Source: CBDFLD01 sp965249005
Lineage (GTDB): Bacteria > Acidobacteriota > UBA6911
Assembly: GCA_965249005.1 (NCBI GenBank)
Contig: CBDFLD010000021.1
Coordinates: 620,001 to 684,000, forward strand
Length of the DNA stretch: 64,000 nucleotides
Direction: 5' to 3'
Positions within the stretch are counted from its first letter, which is position 1. Each line of letters opens with the position of its first letter. The position numbers and the translations under genes are program-made. The notes beneath the pieces are model-generated. The model was not told the DNA's origin, made no database searches, and saw only the letters and a list, made by a program, of their open reading frames with translations. Shown one piece after another: positions 7,828-21,629 of the stretch.

Positions 7828-10478
7828 GAACCGTACCTCACTTCAAGGTTATGCTCAGCCTTGTCGTCGTGGAAGGTCTGGGAGTAGAGTCCCCAGCCGG
7901 AGGCGACGGAAAAAAAGCAGCGAAAATCGTTCCGGAACATCTTTGGTGAAAACCCGATCGTCTTTTCAGCTGCACGGTATTTGAAGCCCGATAGACCCGT
8001 CACGAGCGCGTAGCTGTCCATGGCGCGACTATAATGATGCCCGCACTCGTACTCGTCCCAGGGGTTGCGGCGATCACCCCGATAGCGGTTTCGAATTCCC
8101 ATGACCACGGCCAAACCCTCCTTGATCATTCCCTCGTAAACCAAATGGGTGGCGACCATGTATTCGAACCCAGTCATGACTTCATCCGGTCCGCCGATAT
8201 AGACCCCGTTCCCAGGGCGTTCGCCTCTCGGCCAGGTGCACATGACCAAACCAGCTTCGTCGTTGAGCGCGAAGGTACGAAGGAAGGTCGGATGATCCTG
8301 GAGGCTCGGTTTCCAGTTGTACTTGAAGATCGAGTACACGGCCTTCTTGAGATTGTCCTCCTGATACAGGTTGCCCAGATCCAGCATGCGGGCGTACCAC
8401 TGTCCAATCATGTGATCGATGAGGCACCCCTTGCCGAGTTGCCATTTGGGCCAGTCCGTGAATCTTTCATCGTTTCCATGCATCAGCGACATCTCACGGA
8501 AGCTCTCAGGCCAAGCGTCACGCGCGTTGAGATTGACCAACTGTTCGTAATACTCGCCGTTGAACAGATTGGCGTCGGTCCATTTGGATCCGCGTTCGGC
8601 AAGCTGCCGGTATTCCGAGGCCTTGTCAGGCTCGCCCATATAGTCGGCGATCTCGGCCGAGGCGCGCAGAGCCGTGAGATAGAGGCTGCCGCTCATGGTC
8701 TCCGGACCGTGGAACTGGAAGTTGTAGGTGTTGTGCTTCATTCCCTCCATGACGCCGTCTCTATCCGCATCCCAGTATTTCCACGAGAACTCCAGAGCCT
8801 TCTTTGTTTTCGGCCACACGCGCCGGAGCCAGTCGTCGTTGCCCGAAATGAGCCAGTCTCGGTATACCTGCAAGATAAGGCCCAACTGGCCGTCGGCTGC
8901 GGGATGGTAGGAGTTGTCAAACTTGCGGCCCAGTGGGAGGGGCATCCGAAAGGTCATCATTCCATCATCATGGAAGGAGTTGGCAAAATGGGCGTCGGTC
9001 ATCGAACGCTGCAAATCCGGAAATAGATACGCGACCGCCTGCGCGTAGTACCAGACGTGCGAACAGGATCCGATGCAGCAGCCGGCCGTGTCCGAGCTCC
9101 CTTCAAAGCCGTAGAATGTTCCATCTTCGAGCCGGAGACACGTGGTGGTGTTGAGTGTCGACAGCTGGGAGCTGACGGCATCCAAAACGTGAACCGGAAG
9201 CGTCGACTCAAACAACGTGTCATGAAAAAGGGTCGTCTCCTTTTCGAGCCGACTCAGGTTGGACGCCGTATAGCGGACCACGTCCCAGGCATCGTCCCAG
9301 AGGGTCGCGTAGTAATTTTTCCAGGTAGCCTTTTCCTCGCTCTCTCCGCCGATGAGCTTGTGCCCCTGTCTCAGCTGATCTTCCGTAGTGATTTCCCAGT
9401 AGCGTTCGAACGTGGGGAAGTACCATGCCAGAAAAAAGGTGACGGTTGCTTTTCCGTTGGCATCGACGGTGAAGTCGGCGGCGATTGTGCCTGTATTCGA
9501 CTCCCCTTCCTGGCCCGCGGGAAAATCATCCGAGAGCGCCGTCGCCTTCCAGAACTCGAGCAGGTGTAGATTCTGCTTCCACCGGGGCCAAACGGAGGCA
9601 CGCGGACACGTGGTCGCCAATACCATCGACCCGTGACGCGGGGACTTCGGATCCGGCTTCTGAGTGGTCAGATAAAGCCCGGTTATCCCTTTCTCCTGTT
9701 GGATCCGGTTGATCCGGTCTTCTTTTTCTTCTGAGCCGACGATATTGGTCACGTTTCCATAGACGGTTGCCTGGACCGGCTGGTCACTCACGTTTTCAAA
9801 GGTGTAGGAGAGGATGGCAACCGGGATGCAGCGGTCCTTGTCGGTCAGCGGAACGAAAGGATTGAAAGCATCGAGCGTTACCTGCAGGGGCACATCCGGG
9901 TCCTCGAGCGAGACGGTGGCAAAGGGGAAGTGACCCGTGAACTTGCAGCCGGTAAAATGTGGCAGCCCATGACCGAGATCGTCCTTGTAGAACGAGCGGG
10001 TGGCCGAGTGTCCCGCTCCGACATACCCTCCCTGGACCGGACCTTGGAGGACTTTGGTAACCGGGGGACTGCCGGCGAGACGTGTCTTGAGCATGAAGAA
10101 GGACCGAGGGCTTACGAAGCCCTTGGCCGGCCGATTCATGATCTCCCAGTCCCGGAGTTGTCCCCATCCGCCGAGTGTGATCGAGCCGGTCCCGACACCA
10201 CCGAGCGGGAACGCGATCTCGTCGAGGTTCCGCCCCGAGTACGAGAGTTGGGGGCCACGACGGAAGAGTTGGTCTTCCGAGTAGGGGATCTGATCCTTCG
10301 TGGCGGGCTCGTTCCTGGTCGGTTTCTCCGTCTCCTTCTTCGTCGGGGCTCCGGACCGAGCCAGATCTTCAGGCTGGACGACACCGGGAATGGAAGCGGC
10401 TCCCGCGCCCAATCCGGCAACTCTTACAAAATCGCGGCGGCTAAAATCAGACGGTTTGTCGTGCTTTTTGTTTTTCAC
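7701..10478 (-). CDS. Tat-exported GH116 glycosidase, acid/base Asp replaced by Asn
   Basis: The product of 925 residues belongs to GH116, the GBA2-type beta-glucosidase/glucosylceramidase family. The N-terminus has a Tat signal (SRRDFVRVAGLG with a GAGAAS hydrophobic stretch). The FPLGGVGTGSITLGG motif opens the beta-sandwich domain. The nucleophile Glu of the family aligns with E459 in FYGFEG. The family acid/base Asp in a TYD motif aligns with N586 (HNTYN), so hydrolysis may be impaired. The start is a GTG with AAGGAG nine bases upstream. Its last 35 codons belong to the tandem repeat shared with the mscL remnant, and its stop codon was created by that repeat. A paralogue follows downstream of the promoter side at 10845-13628. 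Confidence 0.88.
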   Translation of the reverse strand: MKNKKHDKPSDFSRRDFVRVAGLGAGAASIPGVVQPEDLARSGAPTKKETEKPTRNEPATKDQIPYSEDQLFRRGPQLSYSGRNLDEIAFPLGGVGTGSITLGGWGQLRDWEIMNRPAKGFVSPRSFFMLKTRLAGSPPVTKVLQGPVQGGYVGAGHSATRSFYKDDLGHGLPHFTGCKFTGHFPFATVSLEDPDVPLQVTLDAFNPFVPLTDKDRCIPVAILSYTFENVSDQPVQATVYGNVTNIVGSEEKEDRINRIQQEKGITGLYLTTQKPDPKSPRHGSMVLATTCPRASVWPRWKQNLHLLEFWKATALSDDFPAGQEGESNTGTIAADFTVDANGKATVTFFLAWYFPTFERYWEITTEDQLRQGHKLIGGESEEKATWKNYYATLWDDAWDVVRYTASNLSRLEKETTLFHDTLFESTLPVHVLDAVSSQLSTLNTTTCLRLEDGTFYGFEGSSDTAGCCIGSCSHVWYYAQAVAYLFPDLQRSMTDAHFANSFHDDGMMTFRMPLPLGRKFDNSYHPAADGQLGLILQVYRDWLISGNDDWLRRVWPKTKKALEFSWKYWDADRDGVMEGMKHNTYNFQFHGPETMSGSLYLTALRASAEIADYMGEPDKASEYRQLAERGSKWTDANLFNGEYYEQLVNLNARDAWPESFREMSLMHGNDERFTDWPKWQLGKGCLIDHMIGQWYARMLDLGNLYQEDNLKKAVYSIFKYNWKPSLQDHPTFLRTFALNDEAGLVMCTWPRGERPGNGVYIGGPDEVMTGFEYMVATHLVYEGMIKEGLAVVMGIRNRYRGDRRNPWDEYECGHHYSRAMDSYALVTGLSGFKYRAAEKTIGFSPKMFRNDFRCFFSVASGWGLYSQTFHDDKAEHNLEVRYGSVDVDRFELPAANAERVGLDVRLDGHQVPFETSSTEDTVAIV

Positions 10479-10844
10479 TCCCTTTGGCTCCTTGGCTTGT
10501 TCTCGGTTTTGGGCGAGACAAATCCTCTCCCGGGCACCTCCTCGAGCGTTGTGCCCAACAGGTGGTTCCGATGGATGACTAGACCGTACGCTATGATCGA
10601 GTTATTCTATATCAGGAAATCCGTTCTTTGGCCTGAATTTGCTCAGCTGTTTTTCCGGCAGGAGTGCTTCTGTGCTTCGGGGTGCGGTGGCGCAACGGCG
10701 TTCCGGATCGCGGCTTTTCGATTTCGATTGCCTTTTTTCTCTTGAACACCCTACTATCCAGAGCAACCCACTCGGCGTTTTTAGCAGCGATCGGAGGACC
10801 TGGTATGGCCAAGGTTGGCGTTCTCTATGGCATGATCTCGCAGC
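10479..10844. other. Intergenic region between the two GH116 genes
   Basis: These 366 bases separate two genes on the same strand and hold the leader of the 7701-10478 gene. I found no supported gene, hairpin or repeat here. The only sites seen are the AAGGAG and AAAGGGA purine runs directly before the GTG start at 10478. Confidence 0.6.
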
Positions 10845-13628
10845 CTAGGACAGTCGAACCAGAAGGCTCTGGTCGCCATCCACTTCAACGAATCGTTCCA
10901 GCTTCACTCGAGCTCCCGCCTCGTCCATCACCAACTCTGCCGCAACGTTCTGGCTTCCGAGGCGCGCCAGAACCGAACTGTACGCTTGCTTCAAGGCGCC
11001 GAGCTCGAGGGTCTGACACCCGATCGTTCCACGCCTGGACCACAGTTCGACGGTAGCGGTTTTGCCGGACACCGTGTGAGAGAAGTTCCCCCATCCGGTT
11101 GGCACACACCAGAAACCGACCATGGCGTGGCCGGGAAGCCGTGGCGTGATCGTGACTGCCGCGTTGGCCCTGTGATAGTTGAAGCCGCACAGCGCGTGAA
11201 TGCAGGACCAGGAGGCCAGAGCCCTCGAGTAATGAAACCCGCACTCGGTTTCGCTCCATGGGTTTCGTCGGATGCCGTCGTGGCGTTGGCGAACTGCCTG
11301 GACCAGTTCCAGGCCCTTCTCGTTTTTCCCCTCGTAGAACATGTGAGTGGCGATCATGTACTCTATTCCGGTCAAGATTGCCTTCTGGACGAGTAACGGT
11401 TGATCGGGGGGTTGACGCGCCGTGTAGTCGAGCAAGATAACCGCCGATTCGTCGTTCAAAGCCCACGCGTGCAGCCATCCCTCTTCCTCGCTCAGGTCTC
11501 GCTTGAAGTTGTAGCGATCGACCGAGTCCAATGTTTTGTGGATTTTTTGACGATCGAGAAGATAGCCGAGGCCGGCCACGTGGGCCAACTCTTGACCGAA
11601 AAGCTGATCGGACAAGCATCCTTCTCCCATTTGATTGATCGGATTGTTCGTGTCTCGAACAGCCGTCGCGCCCGGCAAATTCGGGTCGGTCTCAAAGACG
11701 ATCAGTCCTTCCGCTATCTTGGACAGAGGCCGCCCCTGGATTTTCTGAACGTAGTATTCTCCATTGAATAGGTTGGCATCGATCCAGGAGCTCCCGCTGC
11801 GGAAGAGCCGTCGATACTCGTCTGCAGCGGAGGTGTCGCCGACCGCCCGGGCCAGTTCTTCACAGGCCCTCAGCGCCCCCAGATAGAGAATCCCCGTCAG
11901 CGGGTTGGGGCCGAAGAACTGTACATCGTACGTGTTGTGCTGGCAGCCTTCCATGACGCCGTCGCGATCCTCATCCCATCCTCCGGGAATCCAGGAGAAT
12001 TCCAACGCTTTCTTCGCCTTGGGCCAAATGCGCCGGAGCCAGTCCATATCGCCCGTCAAGCGCCAGTCCATGTAGAGTCGCATCAAGACACCCATCTGCC
12101 CGTCTGCTGCCGCGGACCCGAAGCGCTCTTTGCCGAACGGAAGGTAGTAGCGAAAATGCATCAGACCTCGTTCGTCCGTCCCATAGCCGAGCCACGATTC
12201 CAGAAACGAACGCGAATAGGTCGGGAACAAGTAGGGGAGCATCGACTCATAATTCCAGACATGCGTGCAGCTACCGGGGCAGCAGCCCTTCTCCTTGCAC
12301 CCTTCGAAGCCGTGGAAGCGTCCGTCCTTGGTTTGAAAAACCGTCTGAGTCTTCAGGGTGGAAAGGTTGCTCATGGCTGCTTCCAGGACGAGCGGAGGCA
12401 AGGTCGTGTTCTTCATGCTCGCGAGAAACTCGCGGCTGCCTTGCTCCAATTCCCCGAGGTGGGTTCCGGCGTAGTCCACGGCATCCCACGCGTCCTGGAA
12501 TCGCTCGCAGTAATGATTTCCGATAAGAGTCTTTTCTTCACCTTCCGGTGCCTCCCAGCCGCAGATCTCCGGTGTTCGGTTGGGGAAGTGCCACGCCATC
12601 AAGAAGGTGAAAGTCTCCTCTCCGTTTGCCGGTACCACCTTCGACGCGCAGACGGAGCCAACTTTGAGATATCCATGTTTGGATTGGTACTTCAAACCTG
12701 TGTCGTAGCGGCTGGCCGGTCCAAGGTGGCCGTCCTCGGATAGATCCGTCCAGAAGGTCCGGATTGGTAGAGTCCAGACCTGCTCCGGCCAAGATTTGAT
12801 CCAGGTGATGTCTCCCGAATCCTTGGTGGCACACAGGGCAAAGGAACCCTGGCGCTGAGGGTGCTCATCGCCGCCTTGCCCTTTCTGCCGCTTGTCCAAT
12901 TCCGGGTTGTGCATGAATAATCCGCTGAGCTGCGCTGTCTCTCTTTCCTCGTTCACCCGGCCGCCGCGTTCGGTCGGGTTGTCCACGTTCCAGGCGATGG
13001 ACACTTGGGCCTCTGACCGCCCTGGATTGCGGACACGGTAGCGCAGGACAGCCAGCGGTAGGCTGGATGCCTCCGGGTCGAGAGGGATCAGGGGGTTGAA
13101 GGCCTCGAGCTGAACCTGCACCGGCAGGACATCGTCCACGAAGTCGATTCGGGCGAAGGGGTATTCGCCGGTAAAGACGCTGTCTTTCAGTCTCGGAAGT
13201 CCCGCGCCCCGGAACCAATCGCCGGATTGATACTCATGGGGAGGCATCAACTGAGCTTCCAGAATGCGCGTCACCGGCTCGCGACCCTTGGCCTGGGCTC
13301 GGATGGCAGGGAACGTGTAGCGAGGTATTGCCCCTCCCTTCTCTGGTTCGTTGAATATTTCCCAATCGAACAGCTGTCCCCGGCCTCCCAGCGAGATAGA
13401 GCCGGTGCCCACTCCTCCTAATGGAAACCCCAGCACGGATCGCTCCGCTCCCCGGAATACTCGCGGGAAAGGGATCACCGCGTCGGCCGGTTTCGGCGAC
13501 ACCGCAGCGGCTGCCACGGGGGACGCGCCTCCGGCTGTGACCGGCTGCATCGAAACCAGCGAGGCGGTGCTTATTTGCTTCAAGAAACTGCGTCGGTCTG
13601 GACAGCATTCTTTGGCGGGTTTTTTCAT
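10845..13628 (-). CDS. GH116 glycosidase paralogue with intact catalytic pair
   Basis: The product is about 927 residues and paralogous to the preceding gene. The N-terminus DRRSFLKQISTASLV resembles a Tat signal, so export is likely. The sandwich-domain motif FPLGGVGTGSISLGG is present. The nucleophile aligns with E442 (FHGFEG) and the acid/base with D568 (HNTYDVQFFGPNP), so unlike the neighbour it retains both residues. A Cys-rich CKEKGCCPGSC segment follows the nucleophile in both paralogues and looks specific to this subfamily. GH116 enzymes cleave beta-glucosides, beta-xylosides or glucosylceramide; the true substrate here is unknown. I chose the ATG at 13628 because the signal begins there; the frame stays open to 13715. 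Confidence 0.9.
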   Translation of the reverse strand: MKKPAKECCPDRRSFLKQISTASLVSMQPVTAGGASPVAAAAVSPKPADAVIPFPRVFRGAERSVLGFPLGGVGTGSISLGGRGQLFDWEIFNEPEKGGAIPRYTFPAIRAQAKGREPVTRILEAQLMPPHEYQSGDWFRGAGLPRLKDSVFTGEYPFARIDFVDDVLPVQVQLEAFNPLIPLDPEASSLPLAVLRYRVRNPGRSEAQVSIAWNVDNPTERGGRVNEERETAQLSGLFMHNPELDKRQKGQGGDEHPQRQGSFALCATKDSGDITWIKSWPEQVWTLPIRTFWTDLSEDGHLGPASRYDTGLKYQSKHGYLKVGSVCASKVVPANGEETFTFLMAWHFPNRTPEICGWEAPEGEEKTLIGNHYCERFQDAWDAVDYAGTHLGELEQGSREFLASMKNTTLPPLVLEAAMSNLSTLKTQTVFQTKDGRFHGFEGCKEKGCCPGSCTHVWNYESMLPYLFPTYSRSFLESWLGYGTDERGLMHFRYYLPFGKERFGSAAADGQMGVLMRLYMDWRLTGDMDWLRRIWPKAKKALEFSWIPGGWDEDRDGVMEGCQHNTYDVQFFGPNPLTGILYLGALRACEELARAVGDTSAADEYRRLFRSGSSWIDANLFNGEYYVQKIQGRPLSKIAEGLIVFETDPNLPGATAVRDTNNPINQMGEGCLSDQLFGQELAHVAGLGYLLDRQKIHKTLDSVDRYNFKRDLSEEEGWLHAWALNDESAVILLDYTARQPPDQPLLVQKAILTGIEYMIATHMFYEGKNEKGLELVQAVRQRHDGIRRNPWSETECGFHYSRALASWSCIHALCGFNYHRANAAVTITPRLPGHAMVGFWCVPTGWGNFSHTVSGKTATVELWSRRGTIGCQTLELGALKQAYSSVLARLGSQNVAAELVMDEAGARVKLERFVEVDGDQSLLVRLS

Positions 13629-13717
13629 GGATTTCTCAGCTCTCTCAGATGGGGTCAGATACAGAATAGCTCCACCCGGCGCGTCTCCTCGGGGCGAGCG
13701 CTTTCCGCAACACAATG

Positions 13718-16483
13718 CTACTGATTCTGCGTTCGTTCGGCCATGCGCTTTTGTTGTCGCAGGACGAATCGCTCGGGTCGTCTGGGAGGCAGCTGGCCGC
13801 CCAGCTTAGCGATCACCCCAGCCATTTTCTGGCGGGCGTATTTCGTTCCATGCGTATCGAGATAGACGATTCGCTGGAAGGTCCCGATCACTTGCTGTGA
13901 CAGGCCATGATTGAGGGAGACATATTTCACAATCTCCGCGACCTTGGCGTCCACTTCTTTGTGGTCGGTCATCCGGAAGACTTCCCGAATGGCTCCGTCC
14001 AGGAATGAATCGTCAGGTGGGCCTGCCCCGGGAAAAGCCTCCACCTCGTCCTCGCTGGCGATTTCCTCCCCTGCCTTTCTACTGCGATGCGAGCTGAGTG
14101 ACGGCCGCACTTGATCTGAGAGACGCTTCAAACCGGCGGCGATTTCGTCGACCTTGTCGCGGGAGAGTGGGGCGGGATGAAGCTCTCCGGTAGCCCAGCC
14201 GCCCACGGTGCTGAATCGATATGGGCTGCGGGGCCTCTCGGACAATCCCATGGGTAAGATAGACTTTGCCGAATCCGTATCATGAAGAGGCACGTACTGA
14301 GTGTAAGACTGGGCGCGTTGGGACCAGATTGTTCCCCCGTCGGTAACTCGAAGGTTCGGCGCCGTGACATCGAATCGCGGGTCCAGGGAAGGAAAGTGCT
14401 CGAGGCTGGTGTAGTAGCCGAGCACCTCTGACTGTCTGGCTTCGGCTGCCTTGCTGAACCAAGCCTCCGGGTTCGGACCGTACTTGGCCACGCACTGGTT
14501 CCAACCGGTCGCCAAGACCTGGTTGACGAAATGCTTTTCCTCGGCCGTGACCTCCGGCTTCGAGTTCGAGTTGTTCAAAAACCGCTTCGAGATCGTCTGG
14601 GCAAAGTGCGCCAACCCGGTCACGCCCCCGCCATATATGTCTGCGAGCGGAAAAACGTTGCGACGAAACGTGAAACGCATCGCATTGACCAGCTCCGTAC
14701 CGCGCACGCGGGTGTTCGAATCCGCGCCAGCCCGATACCAATGCTCCAGGTGATCGAGTGCGCGGGCTGCCTTGGGCGATAGTTCTTCTCGAAGGACGTC
14801 CCGTAGATGGAAACCCAACCGAACCACTTCACGCTTGGCGACGTTGACGCCATCGTACTGAATGCCCAGCACGTCTTCCGGAGTAAACAGGCGCTCATTC
14901 TGTAAGTGTTCCGCGATCTTCTCCTTGATCCGTAAACCCCGGTCCGTATCGCCGGCGGCTCCGGTATTGGTCCCGAGAGGAAAACCGTAAAAGGATTGAA
15001 TGGTACGGTGATTGGCCGACACCAGATAACCTCGTTTCGGATTGATCACATGGGGAAGCAAGTCATATGGAACCATCCCTTGCCATTCCCAGGATGAGTC
15101 CCAGCCCTTGTGAGCCAGGTTTCCCCACGCAAGCGCCTTGGCGGATCGCACGGGCAGGGCACCGAGGGACCAATAGCCGATGTCGCCCTGACGGTCCCCG
15201 AAAATCACGTTGGCGGTCGGGAAGCGCCAACCAGGCAGGGAACTGGCGAATTCACGCACGTCCTTCGACCTCCACATGCCGATAGCCGCTTCAACGGTGT
15301 CTCTGTCCGGCTCGCACATGGGGACTCGGCGCAGGGCGGCTGGGCGCTTGCTCGCCGGAACGAGAAAATCAGTGACGATGGGGCCATGGTGCGTCTCCGA
15401 TAGGGTCAGTTGCTGTGGTGGCCCGCCCCGGATCTCGATGGTTTCGCTCGAGACCCGCATCTCACGCCAGCGCCCGTCGTGGAAGTACTGGTTGGGATGC
15501 GCGTCATCGGTTTTCAAGACGAAGAGGTCGGCCTGGTCGGCGCCGAGAGCGGTCATGCCCCAGGCGACGTGTTCGTTGAAACCGATGAGGATGATCGGGC
15601 TTCCCGCGACGCCGGCACCACGGGCGTTGAAGGTCTTGCCGCTCATGTGGAATTCGTAGATGAAAGATGGATTCCATACTGGCGTCTGCGGGTCACTCAC
15701 CAGGGTGGCCGCGCCCGTGGTGCTCAGCTTGCCTCCAATCACCCAGGCATGGCTGAACTTGGGCGGTTCATCCGGTTGCGAAGCTTTCGGCTCGATTCCT
15801 TTTTGGGCCAGGAAGGCGTTGACTCTCGCGATCCACTCATCGTCCACATCTTCACGGCGTACCACAGCCGTCTCGTCCAGGATGATGGCGGATCCGCGCG
15901 TCTCGACGGCGGCGTCGAAATCCTGGATCTTGTCGCGCAGACCATTTTTTGCAAACCACTTGGCCGCGTGCCACCAGAGCACGATGCTATGGGCGGGAGT
16001 CCACGGCTCCGGCTCCAACCGGTACTTGTCGAACAAATAGTGACGGTCCTCCCGACTTTCTTGAAGGTAGCCGTTGACCCCTTCGCTGTAGGCTTCCAAG
16101 AACCGCCGCGCTTCCGGCTCCAGGTTGTCTGCAACTGTCTGTGCGACCCGGAAAAAACCCATGGTTCGGTTGAGCCGATCGCTCTCGACTGCCGTGGTCT
16201 TGCCGTCCGTTGTTGCTACATCTCCGATCACTTCCGCCAGACGCCCCTGTATCGTACGCAGGAAATAGTACATCTGAAAAGACCGGTCCTCGGCGTGCGC
16301 GTAGCCCAGCCCGTACATGGCCCCTTCGTCGGTATCCGAATATACGTGGGCGATGCCCCAGGAGTCACGAATCAGGTCGATCTCGCCGTAGTTTTCCTTT
16401 GGTGCTCCCACGGCGGCCGAAACAAACAAGATAGCGAATGCGGGGCACAGGATCGCGCTCAGGTTCAAAGTCTTGTTTTTCAT
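13718..16483 (-). CDS. Penicillin-acylase-family Ntn hydrolase, secreted
   Basis: The 921-residue precursor has a signal peptide (LCPAFAILFVSAAVGA) and the layout of penicillin acylase/acyl-homoserine-lactone acylase precursors: alpha chain, spacer, beta chain. The beta chain would begin at S244 in KFSHAWVIGG, which matches the family's SNxW-type N-terminal nucleophile after self-cleavage. GSPIILIGFNEHVAWGMTALG is the conserved oxyanion and Asn region. A NANHR-like motif (VSANHRTI) and an RGTELVNAMR segment further support the assignment. Substrates in this family range from beta-lactams to quorum-sensing lactones and other amides and are not predictable here. The ATG follows GGGAGA. A C-terminal basic extension of about 100 residues is unusual for the family. 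Confidence 0.88.
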   Translation of the reverse strand: MKNKTLNLSAILCPAFAILFVSAAVGAPKENYGEIDLIRDSWGIAHVYSDTDEGAMYGLGYAHAEDRSFQMYYFLRTIQGRLAEVIGDVATTDGKTTAVESDRLNRTMGFFRVAQTVADNLEPEARRFLEAYSEGVNGYLQESREDRHYLFDKYRLEPEPWTPAHSIVLWWHAAKWFAKNGLRDKIQDFDAAVETRGSAIILDETAVVRREDVDDEWIARVNAFLAQKGIEPKASQPDEPPKFSHAWVIGGKLSTTGAATLVSDPQTPVWNPSFIYEFHMSGKTFNARGAGVAGSPIILIGFNEHVAWGMTALGADQADLFVLKTDDAHPNQYFHDGRWREMRVSSETIEIRGGPPQQLTLSETHHGPIVTDFLVPASKRPAALRRVPMCEPDRDTVEAAIGMWRSKDVREFASSLPGWRFPTANVIFGDRQGDIGYWSLGALPVRSAKALAWGNLAHKGWDSSWEWQGMVPYDLLPHVINPKRGYLVSANHRTIQSFYGFPLGTNTGAAGDTDRGLRIKEKIAEHLQNERLFTPEDVLGIQYDGVNVAKREVVRLGFHLRDVLREELSPKAARALDHLEHWYRAGADSNTRVRGTELVNAMRFTFRRNVFPLADIYGGGVTGLAHFAQTISKRFLNNSNSKPEVTAEEKHFVNQVLATGWNQCVAKYGPNPEAWFSKAAEARQSEVLGYYTSLEHFPSLDPRFDVTAPNLRVTDGGTIWSQRAQSYTQYVPLHDTDSAKSILPMGLSERPRSPYRFSTVGGWATGELHPAPLSRDKVDEIAAGLKRLSDQVRPSLSSHRSRKAGEEIASEDEVEAFPGAGPPDDSFLDGAIREVFRMTDHKEVDAKVAEIVKYVSLNHGLSQQVIGTFQRIVYLDTHGTKYARQKMAGVIAKLGGQLPPRRPERFVLRQQKRMAERTQNQ

Positions 16484-16575
16484 GGGTATCTCCCGCTATG
16501 AGTCATAAGAATCTATGGAGGTAGGGAGGCACGTATCACCCCCTACTTTACTTACGGCTGGGATAGACGCTTGTT

Positions 16576-18021
16576 TCAAGCGAGGATCTCGTCGACGACT
16601 CGGCCGTGCACGTCGGTCAAACGCATATTCCGGCCACTGAAAGGATAGGTCAGCCGCGTGTGGTCGAGACCCAGCAAGTGAAGAATCGTGGCATGCAGGT
16701 CATGGACATGGACCTTGTTTTCGACGGCGAAATAGCCGTACTCGTCGGTGGAACCGAAGACGGTGCCCCCTTGGATTCCTCCTCCCGCCAGCCACATGGT
16801 AAATCCGAAGGGATTGTGGTCCCGACCAACCTTTCGGACGTAACGATCGTCGGGCAGCTGAGCGGTGGGCGTTCTTCCGAATTCCCCTCCCCACACGATC
16901 AGCGTGCTCTCCAGTAGTCCCCGGCCCTTCAGATCCTTGAGCAAACCCGCGATCGGCCGATCGATCGCCTTGGCGTTGATCTGGTGGTGCTCTTCGAGGC
17001 TACCGTGCTGATCCCAGCGGTCTGGACCGTCGAGGTCCGGGGGTAGAAGCTCGACGAAGCGCACTCCCTTTTCCACCAGACGTCTTGCCAGCAAGCACTG
17101 GCGCCCGAACACCTCTGTCTCCGGTTCATCCAATCCGTACAAAGTGCGCGTCGCGTTGGTTTCTCCGTCAAGGTCCACCAGCTCGGGGACCTCGGCTTGC
17201 ATTCGGAAAGCCAGCTCGTAGTTTGAAATGGTGGCCTCGATCTCGCTCACCGAGCCGTAATCTTCCATGACTCCGCGACCGATCCGTCGGAGCAGATCGA
17301 GTTTGCGCTCTTGTAACTCGGGATGAGCTTCCCTCGGCTTTATGTCGGCTACCGGATGGCTTCCCTTTCTGAACAGCGTGCCTTGGAACGTCGCAGGGAG
17401 AAAACCGCTTCCGAAAAGATCGAGACCTCCCGGCGGAACCAGTCCGCTTTCCAGAACCACGAAGCCCGGCAAGTTGTCACATTCGCTGCCGAGGCCGTAT
17501 GTCAGCCACGATCCGACGCTTGGTCGGCCCTGAAAGGCAGAGCCCGAGTGCATGAAGTAATTGGCGGCCGTGTGCTCCGAGTGGTCGGAGACCATGGAGC
17601 GAACAATCGCCATATCGTCGACACACGTCGCCACGTGGGGGAAGATTGCACTGACGGGCGATCCGCACTGTCCGTACCGTTGGAATTCGAAGGGGGAAGG
17701 GAAGATCTTGTCGCTGATGTTGAACACCGTGGCCGGAGTCTCGATTGGAATCGGCTGACCCGCCTCCTTTTTCAGACGAGGTTTTGGGTCGAAGGTATCG
17801 ATTTGAGAGGGTCCACCATCCATGAACAAAAAAATCACGGAGGTTGCTTTGGGTTCGTAGTGCGGGACTTTGGGCGACAGGGGGTTTGTGGCACTGCATT
17901 CAGCAAACTTTTCGGCCAGCAGGGATGCGAGCGCCAATCCGCCGAAACCCTGCGCGCACCGGCACAGCATGTCTCGGCGCGAAAAAGTAGGCCTGCAATG
18001 ATCCATGCGGCGCATATACAC
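16576..18021 (-). CDS. DUF1501 protein with Tat signal
   Basis: The product of 481 residues has the DUF1501 pattern: a twin-arginine start (FSRRDMLCRCAQGFGGLAL), then VIFLFMDGGPSQIDTFDPKP, VRFVELLPPDLDGPDRWDQH and GGEFGRTPTAQ near the C-terminus. DUF1501 proteins are distantly related to sulfatases and alkaline phosphatases and are normally encoded beside DUF1549/DUF1553 cytochrome proteins, as here. Their biochemical role is unknown. The gene starts four bases after the stop of the upstream PSD1 gene (TAG CGA GTG), so the two are probably translationally coupled. GTG 18021 is given; ATG at 18015 or 18006 are alternatives with the same signal. Confidence 0.88.
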   Translation of the reverse strand: MYMRRMDHCRPTFSRRDMLCRCAQGFGGLALASLLAEKFAECSATNPLSPKVPHYEPKATSVIFLFMDGGPSQIDTFDPKPRLKKEAGQPIPIETPATVFNISDKIFPSPFEFQRYGQCGSPVSAIFPHVATCVDDMAIVRSMVSDHSEHTAANYFMHSGSAFQGRPSVGSWLTYGLGSECDNLPGFVVLESGLVPPGGLDLFGSGFLPATFQGTLFRKGSHPVADIKPREAHPELQERKLDLLRRIGRGVMEDYGSVSEIEATISNYELAFRMQAEVPELVDLDGETNATRTLYGLDEPETEVFGRQCLLARRLVEKGVRFVELLPPDLDGPDRWDQHGSLEEHHQINAKAIDRPIAGLLKDLKGRGLLESTLIVWGGEFGRTPTAQLPDDRYVRKVGRDHNPFGFTMWLAGGGIQGGTVFGSTDEYGYFAVENKVHVHDLHATILHLLGLDHTRLTYPFSGRNMRLTDVHGRVVDEILA

Positions 18022-18024
18022 TCG

Positions 18025-21405
<3,381 letters not shown>

Positions 21406-21629
21406 TGCGGATGTCCGTGCCTTTATCTACGAGTAATTGTAGTCGAAAAGGGCTGCTGGACCTATGGGTTTTCGGCGGCTCCCAGCGCCCGTTTCGCTAA
21501 CCCCGGGGCCGTCAGGAGTCGGACGTCTTCCTCGAGCCCCGTCAGTCTCTTGGCACCGAACGTTACTCATGTTTGAAACTGCGTGCTGCGAAAACACTTC
21601 TACCAGCATTGCCCACATGCGGGCACAAC

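Noticed and set aside
8034..9026. Long plus-strand frame inside the first GH116 gene
   Set aside because: Antisense of a well-supported GH116 coding region; no recognisable motifs.
15410..16501. 363-codon plus-strand frame across the acylase gene
   Set aside because: Antisense shadow of the penicillin-acylase-family gene.
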